A stretch of 64,000 nt of DNA from Rhizobium album (GTDB taxonomy: Bacteria > Pseudomonadota > Alphaproteobacteria > Rhizobiales > Rhizobiaceae), in the NCBI RefSeq assembly GCF_003122325.1, contig NZ_QFBC01000001.1, positions 434,001 to 498,000 on the forward strand. Direction: 5' to 3'. The notes under the pieces are model-generated. The model saw nothing but the letters and a program-made list of their open reading frames with translations. It ran no database searches and was not told the origin of the DNA. This document shows, piece by piece, positions 19,501 to 28,028 of the stretch (position 1 is its first letter; the number at the start of each line of letters is the position of its first letter). Both the position numbers and the translations under genes were made by a program.

Positions 19501-20475
19501 TTATTCCCGCGGCGCGGCGGCGCGGCGCAGCCGGTCGTTGATCGCTTCGCCGAGGCCCGTTTCCGGAATGGGTGTGAAGGCGATCATGCCGGCGCCGGTG
19601 GCATCGGCTTTTTTCATGTAGTCGAACAGGTTGGCGGCGGCTTCGGCGAGATCGCCGTCGGGGCTGAGGTCGAGCACGATGCGCGCCCGTTCCATGCCTT
19701 CGACGTCTACGCCGCCGAACCGAACGAGCGCCTCGCCGGCACCGACCGAAACCGCGTCCAGCCGCACCGCCGCACCCGGCGCATAATGGGAGGCGAGCAT
19801 GCCGGGGGCCTCGATCGCGGCGCCGGCTGCGGCCGGCCGGACCAGCGGCCGGCCGATGAAGGCTTCGATCTCGGCGGCGCCGAGACCGCCCGGCCGCAAC
19901 AGCCGTACGTATTCACCCTCGACCTTCAGGATAGTCGATTCGACGCCGACGGTGGCGGCGCCGCCGTCGAGGATCAGCGAAATCTTTGCGCCCAGATCGG
20001 CGGCGACATGCGCCGCAGTGGTCGGGCTGATCTGCCCTGAAGTGTTGGCGCTGGGGGCCGCCAGCGGCCGGCCGAAGGCGCGTATCAGTTCGCCGGCAAA
20101 TCCCTTGGGGGACCGGATGCCGACGGTATCGAGCCCCGCGGTTGCCAGCGCATGGATCGGGCTCTCGGCCCGGCGCGGCAGGATCAGCGTCAGCGGCCCC
20201 GGCCAGAACCGTTCGGCCAGCCGGCGCGACAGGGGATCGAACACGACGTGGCGCTCGGCCATGGCGACATCGGCCATGTGGCAGATCAGCGGGTTGAAGC
20301 GCGGCCGGCCCTTGGTCTCGTAGATGCGGGTGATGGCGGCGGGATTGGTGGCGTCGGCGGCCAGTCCGTAGACGGTTTCCGTCGGCAGCCCGATCGGCAG
20401 GCCGTCATTGAGGGCATCGACGGCGGCGCGAAGGGCTTCCTGCCGGTCGGTTTCGATATGGATCAATCTGGCCAT
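19501..20475 (-). CDS. L-threonylcarbamoyladenylate synthase (Sua5 type)
   Basis: 324-residue protein making threonylcarbamoyl-AMP from threonine, bicarbonate and ATP for the t6A37 modification of ANN-decoding tRNAs. The YrdC domain occupies about 1-195 (LPTETVYGLA at 30-39, KGRPRFNPL at 55-63, PSANTSG near 145). A C-terminal Sua5 domain follows the APGMLASHYAPGA linker, which makes it the two-domain Sua5 form rather than the short TsaC. It starts with MARLIHIETD at 20475. TsaB/D/E partners are not in the window. Confidence 0.93.
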   Translation of the reverse strand: MARLIHIETDRQEALRAAVDALNDGLPIGLPTETVYGLAADATNPAAITRIYETKGRPRFNPLICHMADVAMAERHVVFDPLSRRLAERFWPGPLTLILPRRAESPIHALATAGLDTVGIRSPKGFAGELIRAFGRPLAAPSANTSGQISPTTAAHVAADLGAKISLILDGGAATVGVESTILKVEGEYVRLLRPGGLGAAEIEAFIGRPLVRPAAAGAAIEAPGMLASHYAPGAAVRLDAVSVGAGEALVRFGGVDVEGMERARIVLDLSPDGDLAEAAANLFDYMKKADATGAGMIAFTPIPETGLGEAINDRLRRAAAPRE

Positions 20476-20609
20476 TGTGGTCCGGGCGCGGATGCGGGCA
20501 AAAAAGAAGGAGGCGGCAGAGGTTCTGTCTGCGTCCTGCTTTAACCCCTGGGCCGCCCGGGATCAAATGGTCTTTGATCGGATAGTCTTTGGTGGGAGAG
20601 CGGAATTGC

Positions 20610-21215
20610 TCAGAGCGACCGGATGACGTCGCGCAGCTTTTCGTTGCGGGCGCCGAGCAGCAGCACGTTCTTCAGCGCCACCTTCGGATCGCTGGTGCGG
20701 AAGATCACGCCGTTGCCGCGGATTTTCCGGTCGATGGTCAGCTTCTTCCTCTCGTCGTCCGGCTGCATGGCCACGGCGAAATACATGCGCGAGCCGCGCC
20801 GGCGCAGGTTGGAGATCATCTTTTCGTCTTCGCCGATATCGGCCATGAAGTTGGCGATATAGAAGGCCCACTTCACCTCGTCGAATTGCGCAAAGCGGGT
20901 TTTCGAGGCGGTGACGTGACAGTAGCCGAGATGCGGGCGATCATCGAGCGTGCGGTGAAAGATCATCTTCGGCAGCTGGATCGAGCGGTGGAAGCTGTTC
21001 AGCCGGTCGTGCGCCTGTTCGCCGGCAGCGTCCAGGCGGCGCCCGGTGCGCTCGGCGACTTCCTGGTAGGAAAGGTAGCGCCGTTCCTCGGGAACCCAGT
21101 TGTCCTTGTGCCGGATGATCTTGCCGGTGCGCAGGAAGTCGGAATGCAGGGTTTCGAGAGCCGGAACCTGGGGCTTTTTCTGCCCGCTAGCATCGAAATA
21201 ACGGAGCTTGGACAT
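20610..21215 (-). CDS. Conserved protein of unknown function
   Basis: 201 residues from the ATG at 21215 (MSKLRYFDASGQKKPQVP). There is no signal peptide or membrane segment; it is rich in charged residues and in Arg/Lys. Notable stretches are HSDFLRTGKIIRHKDNWVPE, YLSYQEVAERTGRRLDAA and FYIANFMADIGEDEKMISNL. I think this is a Rhizobiales-restricted family (possibly DUF6656) but cannot confirm it. Frame and composition fit a real gene. It is divergent from the BA14K gene. Confidence 0.7.
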   Translation of the reverse strand: MSKLRYFDASGQKKPQVPALETLHSDFLRTGKIIRHKDNWVPEERRYLSYQEVAERTGRRLDAAGEQAHDRLNSFHRSIQLPKMIFHRTLDDRPHLGYCHVTASKTRFAQFDEVKWAFYIANFMADIGEDEKMISNLRRRGSRMYFAVAMQPDDERKKLTIDRKIRGNGVIFRTSDPKVALKNVLLLGARNEKLRDVIRSL

Positions 21216-21545
21216 GCCGGCACTCTCTGCTCGTGACGAGGTCTGCACCGTGAAAGACTAGTGCAGCCTGGGTTAACATCAGGTTTCCCATGTCTAGACC
21301 GTGGCGGTTTCGCGAAACTTGCGTCATTTATGCCGTCTGCCCGCATGATCCGCATTGTGTCGTTCGTGACGGCACGGAGGGTGTGGTTAACATCGGCTGA
21401 ACGGCGGGTTAATACGGGGTTCATGCCCGCAAACCTATATTTGCGGCTTCACCATGGCGTCGCCGGCCAAATTCGGCCCTTTCCGGAACCAAATCAATGC
21501 CGGCGCGTTAAGCGATTATCCAAAATGACCAGGGAGTCGAAACGT
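21216..21545. other. Divergent promoter region upstream of BA14K gene
   Basis: 330 bp between divergent genes. GGTTAACAT occurs twice (near 21270 and 21383) and GGGTTAATA once (near 21408). A small CCGCAAA/TTTGCGG hairpin lies at 21427-21446. These may be binding sites or chance; no promoter consensus was identified. Confidence 0.4.
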
Positions 21546-22067
21546 ATGAACAAGTGGATGGCAAGGATCGCCACTGTTGGTTTATCCATGGCGGTGGTTT
21601 TTTCGAGTATGGTGCCGTCGTCGGCAATGCCGTTGCCGCAGGTTTCTCGGGCCGAAAGCCCGGTGGTCAATGTCGCCGAGCAGGGGGCCCGCGTCTATCC
21701 GAACGAATGGCGTCACAACCGCAACTGGCGTGGTGACCGACGTGGCTGGCGTGGAGATCGCGGCTGGCGTCATGGGCGCAATTGGGATCGCCGCGGCGAC
21801 CGCCGTCACGGCTGGTACAACGGCCACCGCGGCTACCGCGATTATCGTCGCGGCTATCGCCGCCATGGCGGATACTGGTTCCCGCTGGCAGCTTTCGGCG
21901 CTGGTGCCATCATCGGCGGAGCGATGAGCCAGCCGCGCGTCTATCGCAATGTCGGTTCGGACCATGTGTCCTGGTGCCAGAACCGCTGGCGGTCCTATCG
22001 GGCTTACGACAATACGTACCAGCCCTATAACGGCCCGCGCCGCGTCTGTGTCTCTCCTTATAGCTGA
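21546..22067 (+). CDS. BA14K family exported protein
   Basis: 173 residues from the ATG at 21546 ([20 protein letters not shown]), with AGGGAG 9-10 bases upstream. A signal peptide ends near SSAMPLP. It is followed by a very Arg/Gly/Trp/His-rich segment (repeats such as [12 protein letters not shown]), a short hydrophobic Gly/Ala stretch ([14 protein letters not shown]) and the C-terminal BA14K motif ([19 protein letters not shown] ending RRVCVSPY) with two conserved cysteines. BA14K proteins were first noted as an immunoreactive lectin-like protein in Brucella and are common in Rhizobiales. It is followed by a strong terminator. Confidence 0.88.
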   Translation: MNKWMARIATVGLSMAVVFSSMVPSSAMPLPQVSRAESPVVNVAEQGARVYPNEWRHNRNWRGDRRGWRGDRGWRHGRNWDRRGDRRHGWYNGHRGYRDYRRGYRRHGGYWFPLAAFGAGAIIGGAMSQPRVYRNVGSDHVSWCQNRWRSYRAYDNTYQPYNGPRRVCVSPYS

Positions 22068-22092
22068 GGAGAGCAGGCAGCCAGTGTCCAAG

Positions 22093-22121
22093 CCCCGTCC
22101 GCAGCTGCGGACGGGGTTTTT
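22093..22121 (+). terminator. Rho-independent terminator
   Basis: CCCCGTCCGC / GCGGACGGGG, a 10-bp perfect stem with a 4-base loop (itself AGCT), followed by five Ts. It ends the BA14K transcript. Confidence 0.92.
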
Positions 22122-22132
22122 CGTTGTTGTTT

Positions 22133-23128
22133 CTAGATGATGCCCGCCCGCCGCAACAGCCACCATGCGAGCGCAATCGAGAGGACGATAAAGCCGACTG
22201 CATAAAGCGTGCCGCTCACGCCTTCGGCAAACGGCAGGCTCGATGTGTTCATGCCGAAGAAGCCGGTGACCAGCGACGGCGGCAGCAGGAAGGCGGTCAT
22301 CAGCGACAGGATGTACAGGTGCCGGTTGGTTTCCGACGACAGTTTGGAATCGATTTCTTCGTGCAGCAGCCGTGCCCGTTCCTGCAGGGCATAGACGTCG
22401 TGGTCGACCGCCTCCAGCCGGTTGGTGAGCCGTCCGGCCACGTCTTCGAAACCGGCGGGCATGTCCTCGTCGTCGGCGGCGGATGCCCGGCGCATCAGGG
22501 TCAGCACGGTGCGCAGGTGGCGATGCAGGCGCACCACGGTGCGCCGTACCGGCGCCAGCCGCCGTCGTTCGTCACGCGGCGTGTTGTCGTAGACGAAATC
22601 CTCGATGACGTTGAGTTCCTCGGTCATTTCGAGGACGAGCGAAATCAGCGTCCGCTGGAATTCCGCCACCAGCGTTTCGAACACGTGGATCGGTTGGCTG
22701 TATTTGCCGGCGTTCTTTTCGATCGCCGCCCGCGCCCGGTCTATGCTGCGCAGCGGCTGCAGCCGGGTGGTGATGATGAACCTGTCGGAAACGGCGAAAT
22801 GCTGCCAGGCGATATCGCGGGTATCGGCATCGAATTCGCGCTGGAAATCGACCAGCGTGCCGAACAGCAACTGGTCCTCGGCGGCGATGGCCGCATGCGT
22901 GTCATGGGTCGTCAGCGCCGTGCGCGCCTGCTCGGTCAGGCCCGGAAACGTCTCCAGGAAGGCCGGAACGCGGGCGTCGGCGAGGTTGAGATGCAGCCAG
23001 ACGAACCCGTCCTGCACCTCAAGCTGCGAGCGCGAACATTCGTTCGGCATCCGCAGCGCTTTTCGGTTTTCGGGCTGGAAATGATAGGCCCAGACGAGGC
23101 CGGGGATATCGGAGGTTTGCAGTACCAT
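22133..23128 (-). CDS. CorA/ZntB family divalent-cation transporter
   Basis: 331 residues from the ATG at 23128; a GTG at 23146 would add six. A large acidic and helical cytoplasmic N-terminal domain (about 1-265) is followed by two C-terminal TM segments. The signature GMN at the end of TM1 (SLVTGFFGMNTSSLPF) is intact. Members are pentameric channels or transporters: CorA for Mg/Co/Ni and ZntB for Zn. The loop after GMN reads TSSLPF, closer to ZntB-like than to CorA's MEN-type loop, so zinc transport is plausible but not shown. Confidence 0.88.
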   Translation of the reverse strand: MVLQTSDIPGLVWAYHFQPENRKALRMPNECSRSQLEVQDGFVWLHLNLADARVPAFLETFPGLTEQARTALTTHDTHAAIAAEDQLLFGTLVDFQREFDADTRDIAWQHFAVSDRFIITTRLQPLRSIDRARAAIEKNAGKYSQPIHVFETLVAEFQRTLISLVLEMTEELNVIEDFVYDNTPRDERRRLAPVRRTVVRLHRHLRTVLTLMRRASAADDEDMPAGFEDVAGRLTNRLEAVDHDVYALQERARLLHEEIDSKLSSETNRHLYILSLMTAFLLPPSLVTGFFGMNTSSLPFAEGVSGTLYAVGFIVLSIALAWWLLRRAGII

Positions 23129-23362
23129 GGGCCGGCTTTCGAACACCGCGGGAAATCTCTGCCCCGGTCAGGTGACTGCGGCAGCGCCCCTATCTGCCCC
23201 GTATGACGGAAAGGCTTCAAGCGAAATCGTGTGCAGTGCATTATCGCCGGCGCGGCTGCAGGACGAGAGGTGTCCGGTCGGCAACAGCAATTCCTGTGGG
23301 CGCAACCCGATCCTTCGGTTAAGTTCCAACCGACGAACGCATTTGAGTCGGAAGGAGACCTC

Positions 23363-25144
23363 ATGTACCGGGCACCGGTCGCGGATATCGTATTCACGCT
23401 CAACCATGTCGCGGGCCTGTCCGAGGCGACGGAGAACGGCACCTTCGGCGATCTGAGTGGCGATCTCGTCGAGGCGATCCTGACGGAGGCCGGCCGCTTC
23501 GCCAGCGAGGAAGTGGCGCCGCTGGCCGAGATCGGCGACCGGCAGGGCGCCCGCCTTGCCGATGGCGCGGTCAGGCTGGCGGACGGCTGGGCCGACCTTT
23601 ACCGCCGCTGGTCCGCCGGCGGCTGGAACGGCCTGACGGCGCCGGAGGCTTTCGGCGGCCAGGGGCTGCCGCATATGCTCAACGTCGCCGCCTTCGAGAT
23701 GTGGAACTCCGCCTCCATGGCCTTTGCCATCGGCCCGACGCTCACCGTCGGCGCCATCGAGGCGCTGGAGGCGCATGGCAGCCAGGCGCTCAAGGACACC
23801 TATCTCGCCCGCCTCGTTTCCGGCGAATGGACGGCGACGATGAACCTGACCGAACCGCATGCCGGCTCCGACCTCGGCGTCATGAAGACGCGAGCGGTGC
23901 CCGAAGGCGACGGCACCTACCGCATCTTCGGCCAAAAAATCTTCATCACCTGGGGCGAACACGACGCGGCCGAAAACATCGTGCACCTCGTGCTCGCCCG
24001 GCTGCCGGATGCGCCGGCCGGCACGCGCGGCATCTCGCTGTTCCTCGTGCCGAAATTTTTCGTCAATGCCGACGGCACGCTCGGTGCCCGCAACGATCTC
24101 TTCTGCCATTCGCTGGAGCACAAGCTCGGCATCCACGGCTCGCCGACCTGCACGATGATCTACGGCGACGGCCGTTTCGGCAGCGAGAAGGGGGCGGTCG
24201 GCTGGCTCATCGGCGAGGAGAACAAGGGCCTCAACTGCATGTTCACGATGATGAACAATGCCCGCCTCATGGTCGGCATGCAGGGCGTGGCGATCGCCGA
24301 GGCGGCAACGCAGAAGGCGGTGCAATATGCCAGGGACCGCACCCAGGGCAAGGCGCCCGGATGGCGCGGAGAAGGCATGAGCCCGATCATCGAGCATCCC
24401 GACGTCACCCGCATGCTGCTCACCATGAAAGTGCTGACACAGGGTGCACGTGCCATCGCCTACAGTTGCGCCCATGCCGGCGACCGGGCGCACCATGCGC
24501 AAGGCGAGACCGCCCGCCACTGGCAGGAGCGTTCCGCCTTGCTGACGCCGATCGCCAAGGCCTTTTCCACCGATGTCGGCGTCGATGTCGCTTCGCTCGG
24601 CGTGCAGGTGCATGGCGGCATGGGCTTCATCGAGGAGACCGGTGCCGCCCGCCTCTTGCGCGACGCCCGCATCGCGCCGATCTACGAAGGCACCAACGGC
24701 ATCCAGGCCATCGACCTCGTCACCCGCAAGCTGCCGCTGTCGGGCGGCGACCACGTCCGGGGTTTCATCGGCGAGTTGAAGGCGATTTCCGCCGATGTCC
24801 GCGCCTCCAACCATCCGGCTTTCGGCGAGACGGCCGGCCGGCTGGACGTCGCCATCGCCGATCTGGAGACGGCGACGGACTGGCTGTTGTCGCACCAGAA
24901 GGACGGCGACCTTGCCGGGGCGCTCTCCGGCGCCACCGCCTATCTGCGGCTGTTCGGCCTGGTGCTGACCACGGCCTATCTCGCCAAGGGCGGGCTCGCT
25001 GCCGTCGACAATGGCGGCACGGACAAGCGCGTGGCGCTCTGCCGTTTCTCGGCGGAAAACCTGCTGGCCGAGACGCTGGCGCTCAAGGACCGGGTGCTGA
25101 ACGGCGCCGACAGCCTTGCCGCCGCCCGCAGCATCCTCGATTGA
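23363..25144 (+). CDS. Acyl-CoA dehydrogenase (with C-terminal extension)
   Basis: 593 residues from the ATG at 23363, with a strong GGAAGGAG. FAD flavoenzyme catalysing the first beta-oxidation step. Visible are an N-terminal region, the substrate/FAD-binding middle domain (MNLTEPHAGSDLG, FITWGEHDA), the C-terminal helical domain (QVHGGMGFIEETGAARLLRD) and the catalytic Glu in YEGTNGIQ. It is about 200 residues longer than short ACADs, with the extra C-terminal domain found in the DmdC/FadE5-like subfamily. Chain-length preference is unknown. The enoyl-CoA hydratase gene starts 11 bp after its stop. Confidence 0.94.
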   Translation: MYRAPVADIVFTLNHVAGLSEATENGTFGDLSGDLVEAILTEAGRFASEEVAPLAEIGDRQGARLADGAVRLADGWADLYRRWSAGGWNGLTAPEAFGGQGLPHMLNVAAFEMWNSASMAFAIGPTLTVGAIEALEAHGSQALKDTYLARLVSGEWTATMNLTEPHAGSDLGVMKTRAVPEGDGTYRIFGQKIFITWGEHDAAENIVHLVLARLPDAPAGTRGISLFLVPKFFVNADGTLGARNDLFCHSLEHKLGIHGSPTCTMIYGDGRFGSEKGAVGWLIGEENKGLNCMFTMMNNARLMVGMQGVAIAEAATQKAVQYARDRTQGKAPGWRGEGMSPIIEHPDVTRMLLTMKVLTQGARAIAYSCAHAGDRAHHAQGETARHWQERSALLTPIAKAFSTDVGVDVASLGVQVHGGMGFIEETGAARLLRDARIAPIYEGTNGIQAIDLVTRKLPLSGGDHVRGFIGELKAISADVRASNHPAFGETAGRLDVAIADLETATDWLLSHQKDGDLAGALSGATAYLRLFGLVLTTAYLAKGGLAAVDNGGTDKRVALCRFSAENLLAETLALKDRVLNGADSLAAARSILD

Positions 25145-25155
25145 AGGATAGTCCC

Positions 25156-25914
25156 ATGAGCGACAGCCACATCCTCGTCGACCGCCCGCAACAAGCGCCC
25201 GGCGTGCTGACGATCCGCTTCAACCGGCCGGAAAAGAAGAACGCCATCACCACCGCCATGTACCGGCGCATGGCGGCGGCTGTGGAGGAGGCGGGCGCCG
25301 ACCCGGTCATCCGCGCCGTGCTGTTCCTCGGCACCGAGGGCTGTTTTTCCGCCGGCAACGATCTTGCCGATTTCCTCGCCTTTGCCGAAACCAATCCGAC
25401 GGAGCCGCCGGCCGCCTTCGTCTTCCTCAAGGCGCTGGCGCTCTGCGAAAAGCCCGTCGTGTCCGGCGTCGACGGCCTGGCGATCGGCATCGGCACGACG
25501 CTGAACCTGCATTGCGACCTGACGTTTGCCTCCGACCGCAGCCTGTTCAAGACGCCCTTCGTCGATCTCGGCCTGGTTCCGGAGGCCGGGTCGAGCCTGC
25601 TCGGGCCGCAAGCGATGGGCCAGCAGCGCGCCTTTGCCCTGCTCGCCGCCAGCGAAGGGTTTTCCGCCGAGGAGGCGCGCGCCGCCGGCATCGTCTGGAA
25701 GGTCGTCGCGCCGGACCAGGTCGAGCCCCAGGCGCTCGCCGCCGCAGCAAGGCTCGCCTCCCGCCCCGCCGAGGCGCTGAAAATCACCCGCGATCTCCTG
25801 CGTGGCGACCGGACCGGCCTGCTGGCGCGCATGGACGAGGAGCTTTATCACTTCACCGAACGGCTGAAGAGCGACGAGGCCCGCGCCGCGTTCCAGACCT
25901 TTTTGAAGCGGTAG
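25156..25914 (+). CDS. Enoyl-CoA hydratase/isomerase (crotonase family)
   Basis: 252 residues from the ATG at 25156, with AAGGA upstream and only 11 bp after the acyl-CoA dehydrogenase stop, so clearly co-transcribed. Crotonase landmarks are RFNRPEKKNA at 21-30, FSAGND at 64-69 (oxyanion hole), GLAIGIGTTL at 108-117 and a catalytic Glu at 143 in VPEAGSSL. Only that one of the two classical Glu positions is evident, so hydratase and isomerase activities are both possible. It likely acts on the product of the preceding dehydrogenase. Confidence 0.93.
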   Translation: MSDSHILVDRPQQAPGVLTIRFNRPEKKNAITTAMYRRMAAAVEEAGADPVIRAVLFLGTEGCFSAGNDLADFLAFAETNPTEPPAAFVFLKALALCEKPVVSGVDGLAIGIGTTLNLHCDLTFASDRSLFKTPFVDLGLVPEAGSSLLGPQAMGQQRAFALLAASEGFSAEEARAAGIVWKVVAPDQVEPQALAAAARLASRPAEALKITRDLLRGDRTGLLARMDEELYHFTERLKSDEARAAFQTFLKR

Positions 25915-26012
25915 CGTTCCACCGGTTGCCCGCGGCGGAGCGGCTGCCTGTCGAGCACGTCCGGCAAGACTGCGCAACGGAAACACTGCAGGACAACGGC
26001 AGGCAGGAGCGG

Positions 26013-26720
26013 ATGATGAACGATGAGTCGCAAAACATCGCTGATCTGAGGGAGGCGCTGGAATTCAGCCGTTACGTCGGCATCTGCAACGCCATCGAGG
26101 CCCTTCGCACGACCATGCCGCCGGAACTGGCGAAAGAGGTGCTGGATCGAGCTGCCGATACATTTGACCAATGGGACCGGTCGCAGATCCTGCTGGCTCT
26201 CGCCCGCCATCTGCCCGACGCGCTTTTCACCGAAGCGCTTGAGCTTGCCGCTCGACAGAACGACCCCGATATCGGCAATCGCGACCATGTTCTGGTCGCT
26301 CTGGCGAGCCGCTTTTCAGACGGTTATCTCCCGCTCATACTGGACGTCGCGCGCCGGACGGAAGGCCCCGATGAGCGGGTTGTCGCGCTGACGCGGCTGC
26401 TGCCGCTGATGCCTTCCATTCTGCCGGAGGCCGTCGCGACTGCCAATCTGCCCGCCGTCCATGCCGCCACGCGGGCCTGGGCATTCGGCAAATTCGTCCT
26501 GCAGGATGCGTCGCTGGCCGCAGAGGCGCTCGCCGCCATCGCCGCCAATCCGGTCGAGACCGAACGTGCCTCGATGCTGACGGCGGTTCTCGGCAGCCTC
26601 GACGACCAGCATATTCCCGCCGTCTCCGCCATTCTCGCAACCGTCCCCACGGCGACGTTTCGCGAGCCGCTGTTGAAAGCGTTGAAGGCGCGGTTTCCAG
26701 ACGTGATCTGGTTTCCCTGA
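26013..26720 (+). CDS. Orphan alpha-helical repeat protein
   Basis: 235 residues from ATG 26013 (a second ATG follows directly), with AGGAG upstream. There is no signal peptide, TM or catalytic motif. It is made of HEAT-like helical pairs of about 30-35 residues with the recurring pattern 'R-x-x-x-L-x-A-L-A-x-x-L/F-x-D-x-x-L/F-x-x-A-L-x-L-A' (e.g. RSQILLALARHLPDALFTEA and HVLVALASRFSDGYLPLILD). Such repeats are better known as modules inside large multidomain proteins; here they form a whole small protein. It lies 98 bp after the hydratase and may be in the same transcript. Function is unknown; protein binding is a guess. Confidence 0.7.
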   Translation: MMNDESQNIADLREALEFSRYVGICNAIEALRTTMPPELAKEVLDRAADTFDQWDRSQILLALARHLPDALFTEALELAARQNDPDIGNRDHVLVALASRFSDGYLPLILDVARRTEGPDERVVALTRLLPLMPSILPEAVATANLPAVHAATRAWAFGKFVLQDASLAAEALAAIAANPVETERASMLTAVLGSLDDQHIPAVSAILATVPTATFREPLLKALKARFPDVIWFP

Positions 26721-26733
26721 TCCGTTCTTGAAG

Positions 26734-26776
26734 TCGTTCCAGCAAAAGTCCGCAGCGGTTGGGCGCTCGAAAACGC
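26734..26776. repeat. Degenerate copy of AAAAGTGCG/GCGGTT repeat
   Basis: GTTCCAGCAAAAGTCCGCAG followed by CGGTT and GCGCTCGAAAACG; a diverged copy of the element at 8118-8172, lying between the helical-repeat gene and the convergent RNA methyltransferase gene. Confidence 0.55.
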
Positions 26777-26777
26777 T

Positions 26778-28028
26778 TTATTTCTCCAGCGTCGCCACCA
26801 CTTCCACATGCGACGACCACAAGAACTGGTCGATCGGCGTGACCCGGGTGATCCGGTAACCGCCCTCGACCAGCAAGGCGAGGTCGCGGGCAAGCGTCAG
26901 CGGATTGCAGCTGACGGCGACGAGTTTTTTCACGCTCGACCGTGCCAGTTCCTTCACCTGCGCTTCGGCGCCGGCGCGCGGCGGGTCGAAGACGACGGCG
27001 TCGTAGACTTTCAGGTCCTGCGGCGTCAGCGGCCGGCGAAACAGATCGCGTTTTTCCGTGGTCACCGGCTTCAAGCCCTGCGCGCCGCGGGCGGCAAGGT
27101 CGAGCGCCTTCAGGGCCTTGTCCTCGGATTCCACCGCATGCACCCGGCCGATGCGGGCGAGCCTGAGCGAAAACGTGCCGGAGCCGGCAAAAAGATCGGC
27201 GATGCGCTTGGCCTTGCCGACTTCGGCCAGTACCAGTTCGGCCATCGCGTCCTCGGCCGGCTTTGTCGCCTGGGTGAAGGCGGCAGGCGGCGGGGAGACC
27301 TTGACGCCGCCGAAATCCAGCTGCGGTTTCTGCGGTTCGACCAGTGCTTCGCCGTTCACGGAAACCCGCGCGACGCCGCGCTCGGCCAGCACCGCGTCGA
27401 TGGTTGCGCGCCTCTGCCTGTCGGAAACCGCCTTCAGCCCTTCGATGGCGATATCGAGTCCGGAGAGGGTTTCGAGCACCGTGATGCGGAACGGCTCGGC
27501 ATTCGCCGCCGCCGCCTTGCCGATTGCTCGGATGGTGCCGAGCCGGGCGACGATGCCCGGCACGGCGATGGGACATTCCTCGATGGCGACGATGTGGTGG
27601 CTTTCCGCCTGGTTGAAACCGAGCAGCAGGTCCTTCTCGGTCCTGCGCGCCGCCAGCGTCACGCGCCGCCGCTCGCCCGGCCGGGCGATGACAAGATCGT
27701 CAACAACGGGCGTGAGCCCCTTCGCCTGCAGCGCCTCGATCACGAGGATGCGCTTGAAGGCGTGGTAGGGGTCGTCCTTGAGATGCTGCAGCACGCAGCC
27801 GCCGCAGGTGCCGTTGACACCGTCCGGCCCGAAATGCCGGCAGGCCGGCTCCTGGCGATCCGGCGAGGCCGTGGTGATCGACATGATCGTGCCGTGGCTC
27901 TTGATCCGCGCCACCGCCACCGTTTCGCCGGCCAAGGCAAACGGCACGTAGAGCGGGCCGTCCTGCGTGTGGGCGATTCCGTCGCCCTGGGCGCCGAGCC
28001 GGGAGATGGTGACGGTTTCGGTGCTCAT
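26778..28028 (-). CDS. Class I SAM-dependent RNA methyltransferase (TrmA/RumA family)
   Basis: 416 residues from the ATG at 28028. Predicted to make 5-methyluridine in rRNA or tRNA. A TRAM-like N-terminal region is followed by the iron-sulphur Cys set C63, C75, C78 (CGGC) and C152. The Rossmann motif is FAGSGTFSLRLARIG, the catalytic region FDPPRAGAEAQV, and the nucleophilic Cys lies in SCNPLTLARDL. Whether the target is 23S U1939-like or another uridine cannot be decided. The longer frame to 28907 is excluded because it covers tlyA. Its ATG overlaps the tlyA stop by 4 nt (ATGA), so the two are translationally coupled. Confidence 0.92.
   Translation of the reverse strand: MSTETVTISRLGAQGDGIAHTQDGPLYVPFALAGETVAVARIKSHGTIMSITTASPDRQEPACRHFGPDGVNGTCGGCVLQHLKDDPYHAFKRILVIEALQAKGLTPVVDDLVIARPGERRRVTLAARRTEKDLLLGFNQAESHHIVAIEECPIAVPGIVARLGTIRAIGKAAAANAEPFRITVLETLSGLDIAIEGLKAVSDRQRRATIDAVLAERGVARVSVNGEALVEPQKPQLDFGGVKVSPPPAAFTQATKPAEDAMAELVLAEVGKAKRIADLFAGSGTFSLRLARIGRVHAVESEDKALKALDLAARGAQGLKPVTTEKRDLFRRPLTPQDLKVYDAVVFDPPRAGAEAQVKELARSSVKKLVAVSCNPLTLARDLALLVEGGYRITRVTPIDQFLWSSHVEVVATLEK

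Noticed and set aside
23231-23362. N-terminal extension of the acyl-CoA dehydrogenase frame
   Set aside because: The internal ATG at 23363 has a strong Shine-Dalgarno and the usual N-terminus; the upstream part has neither.
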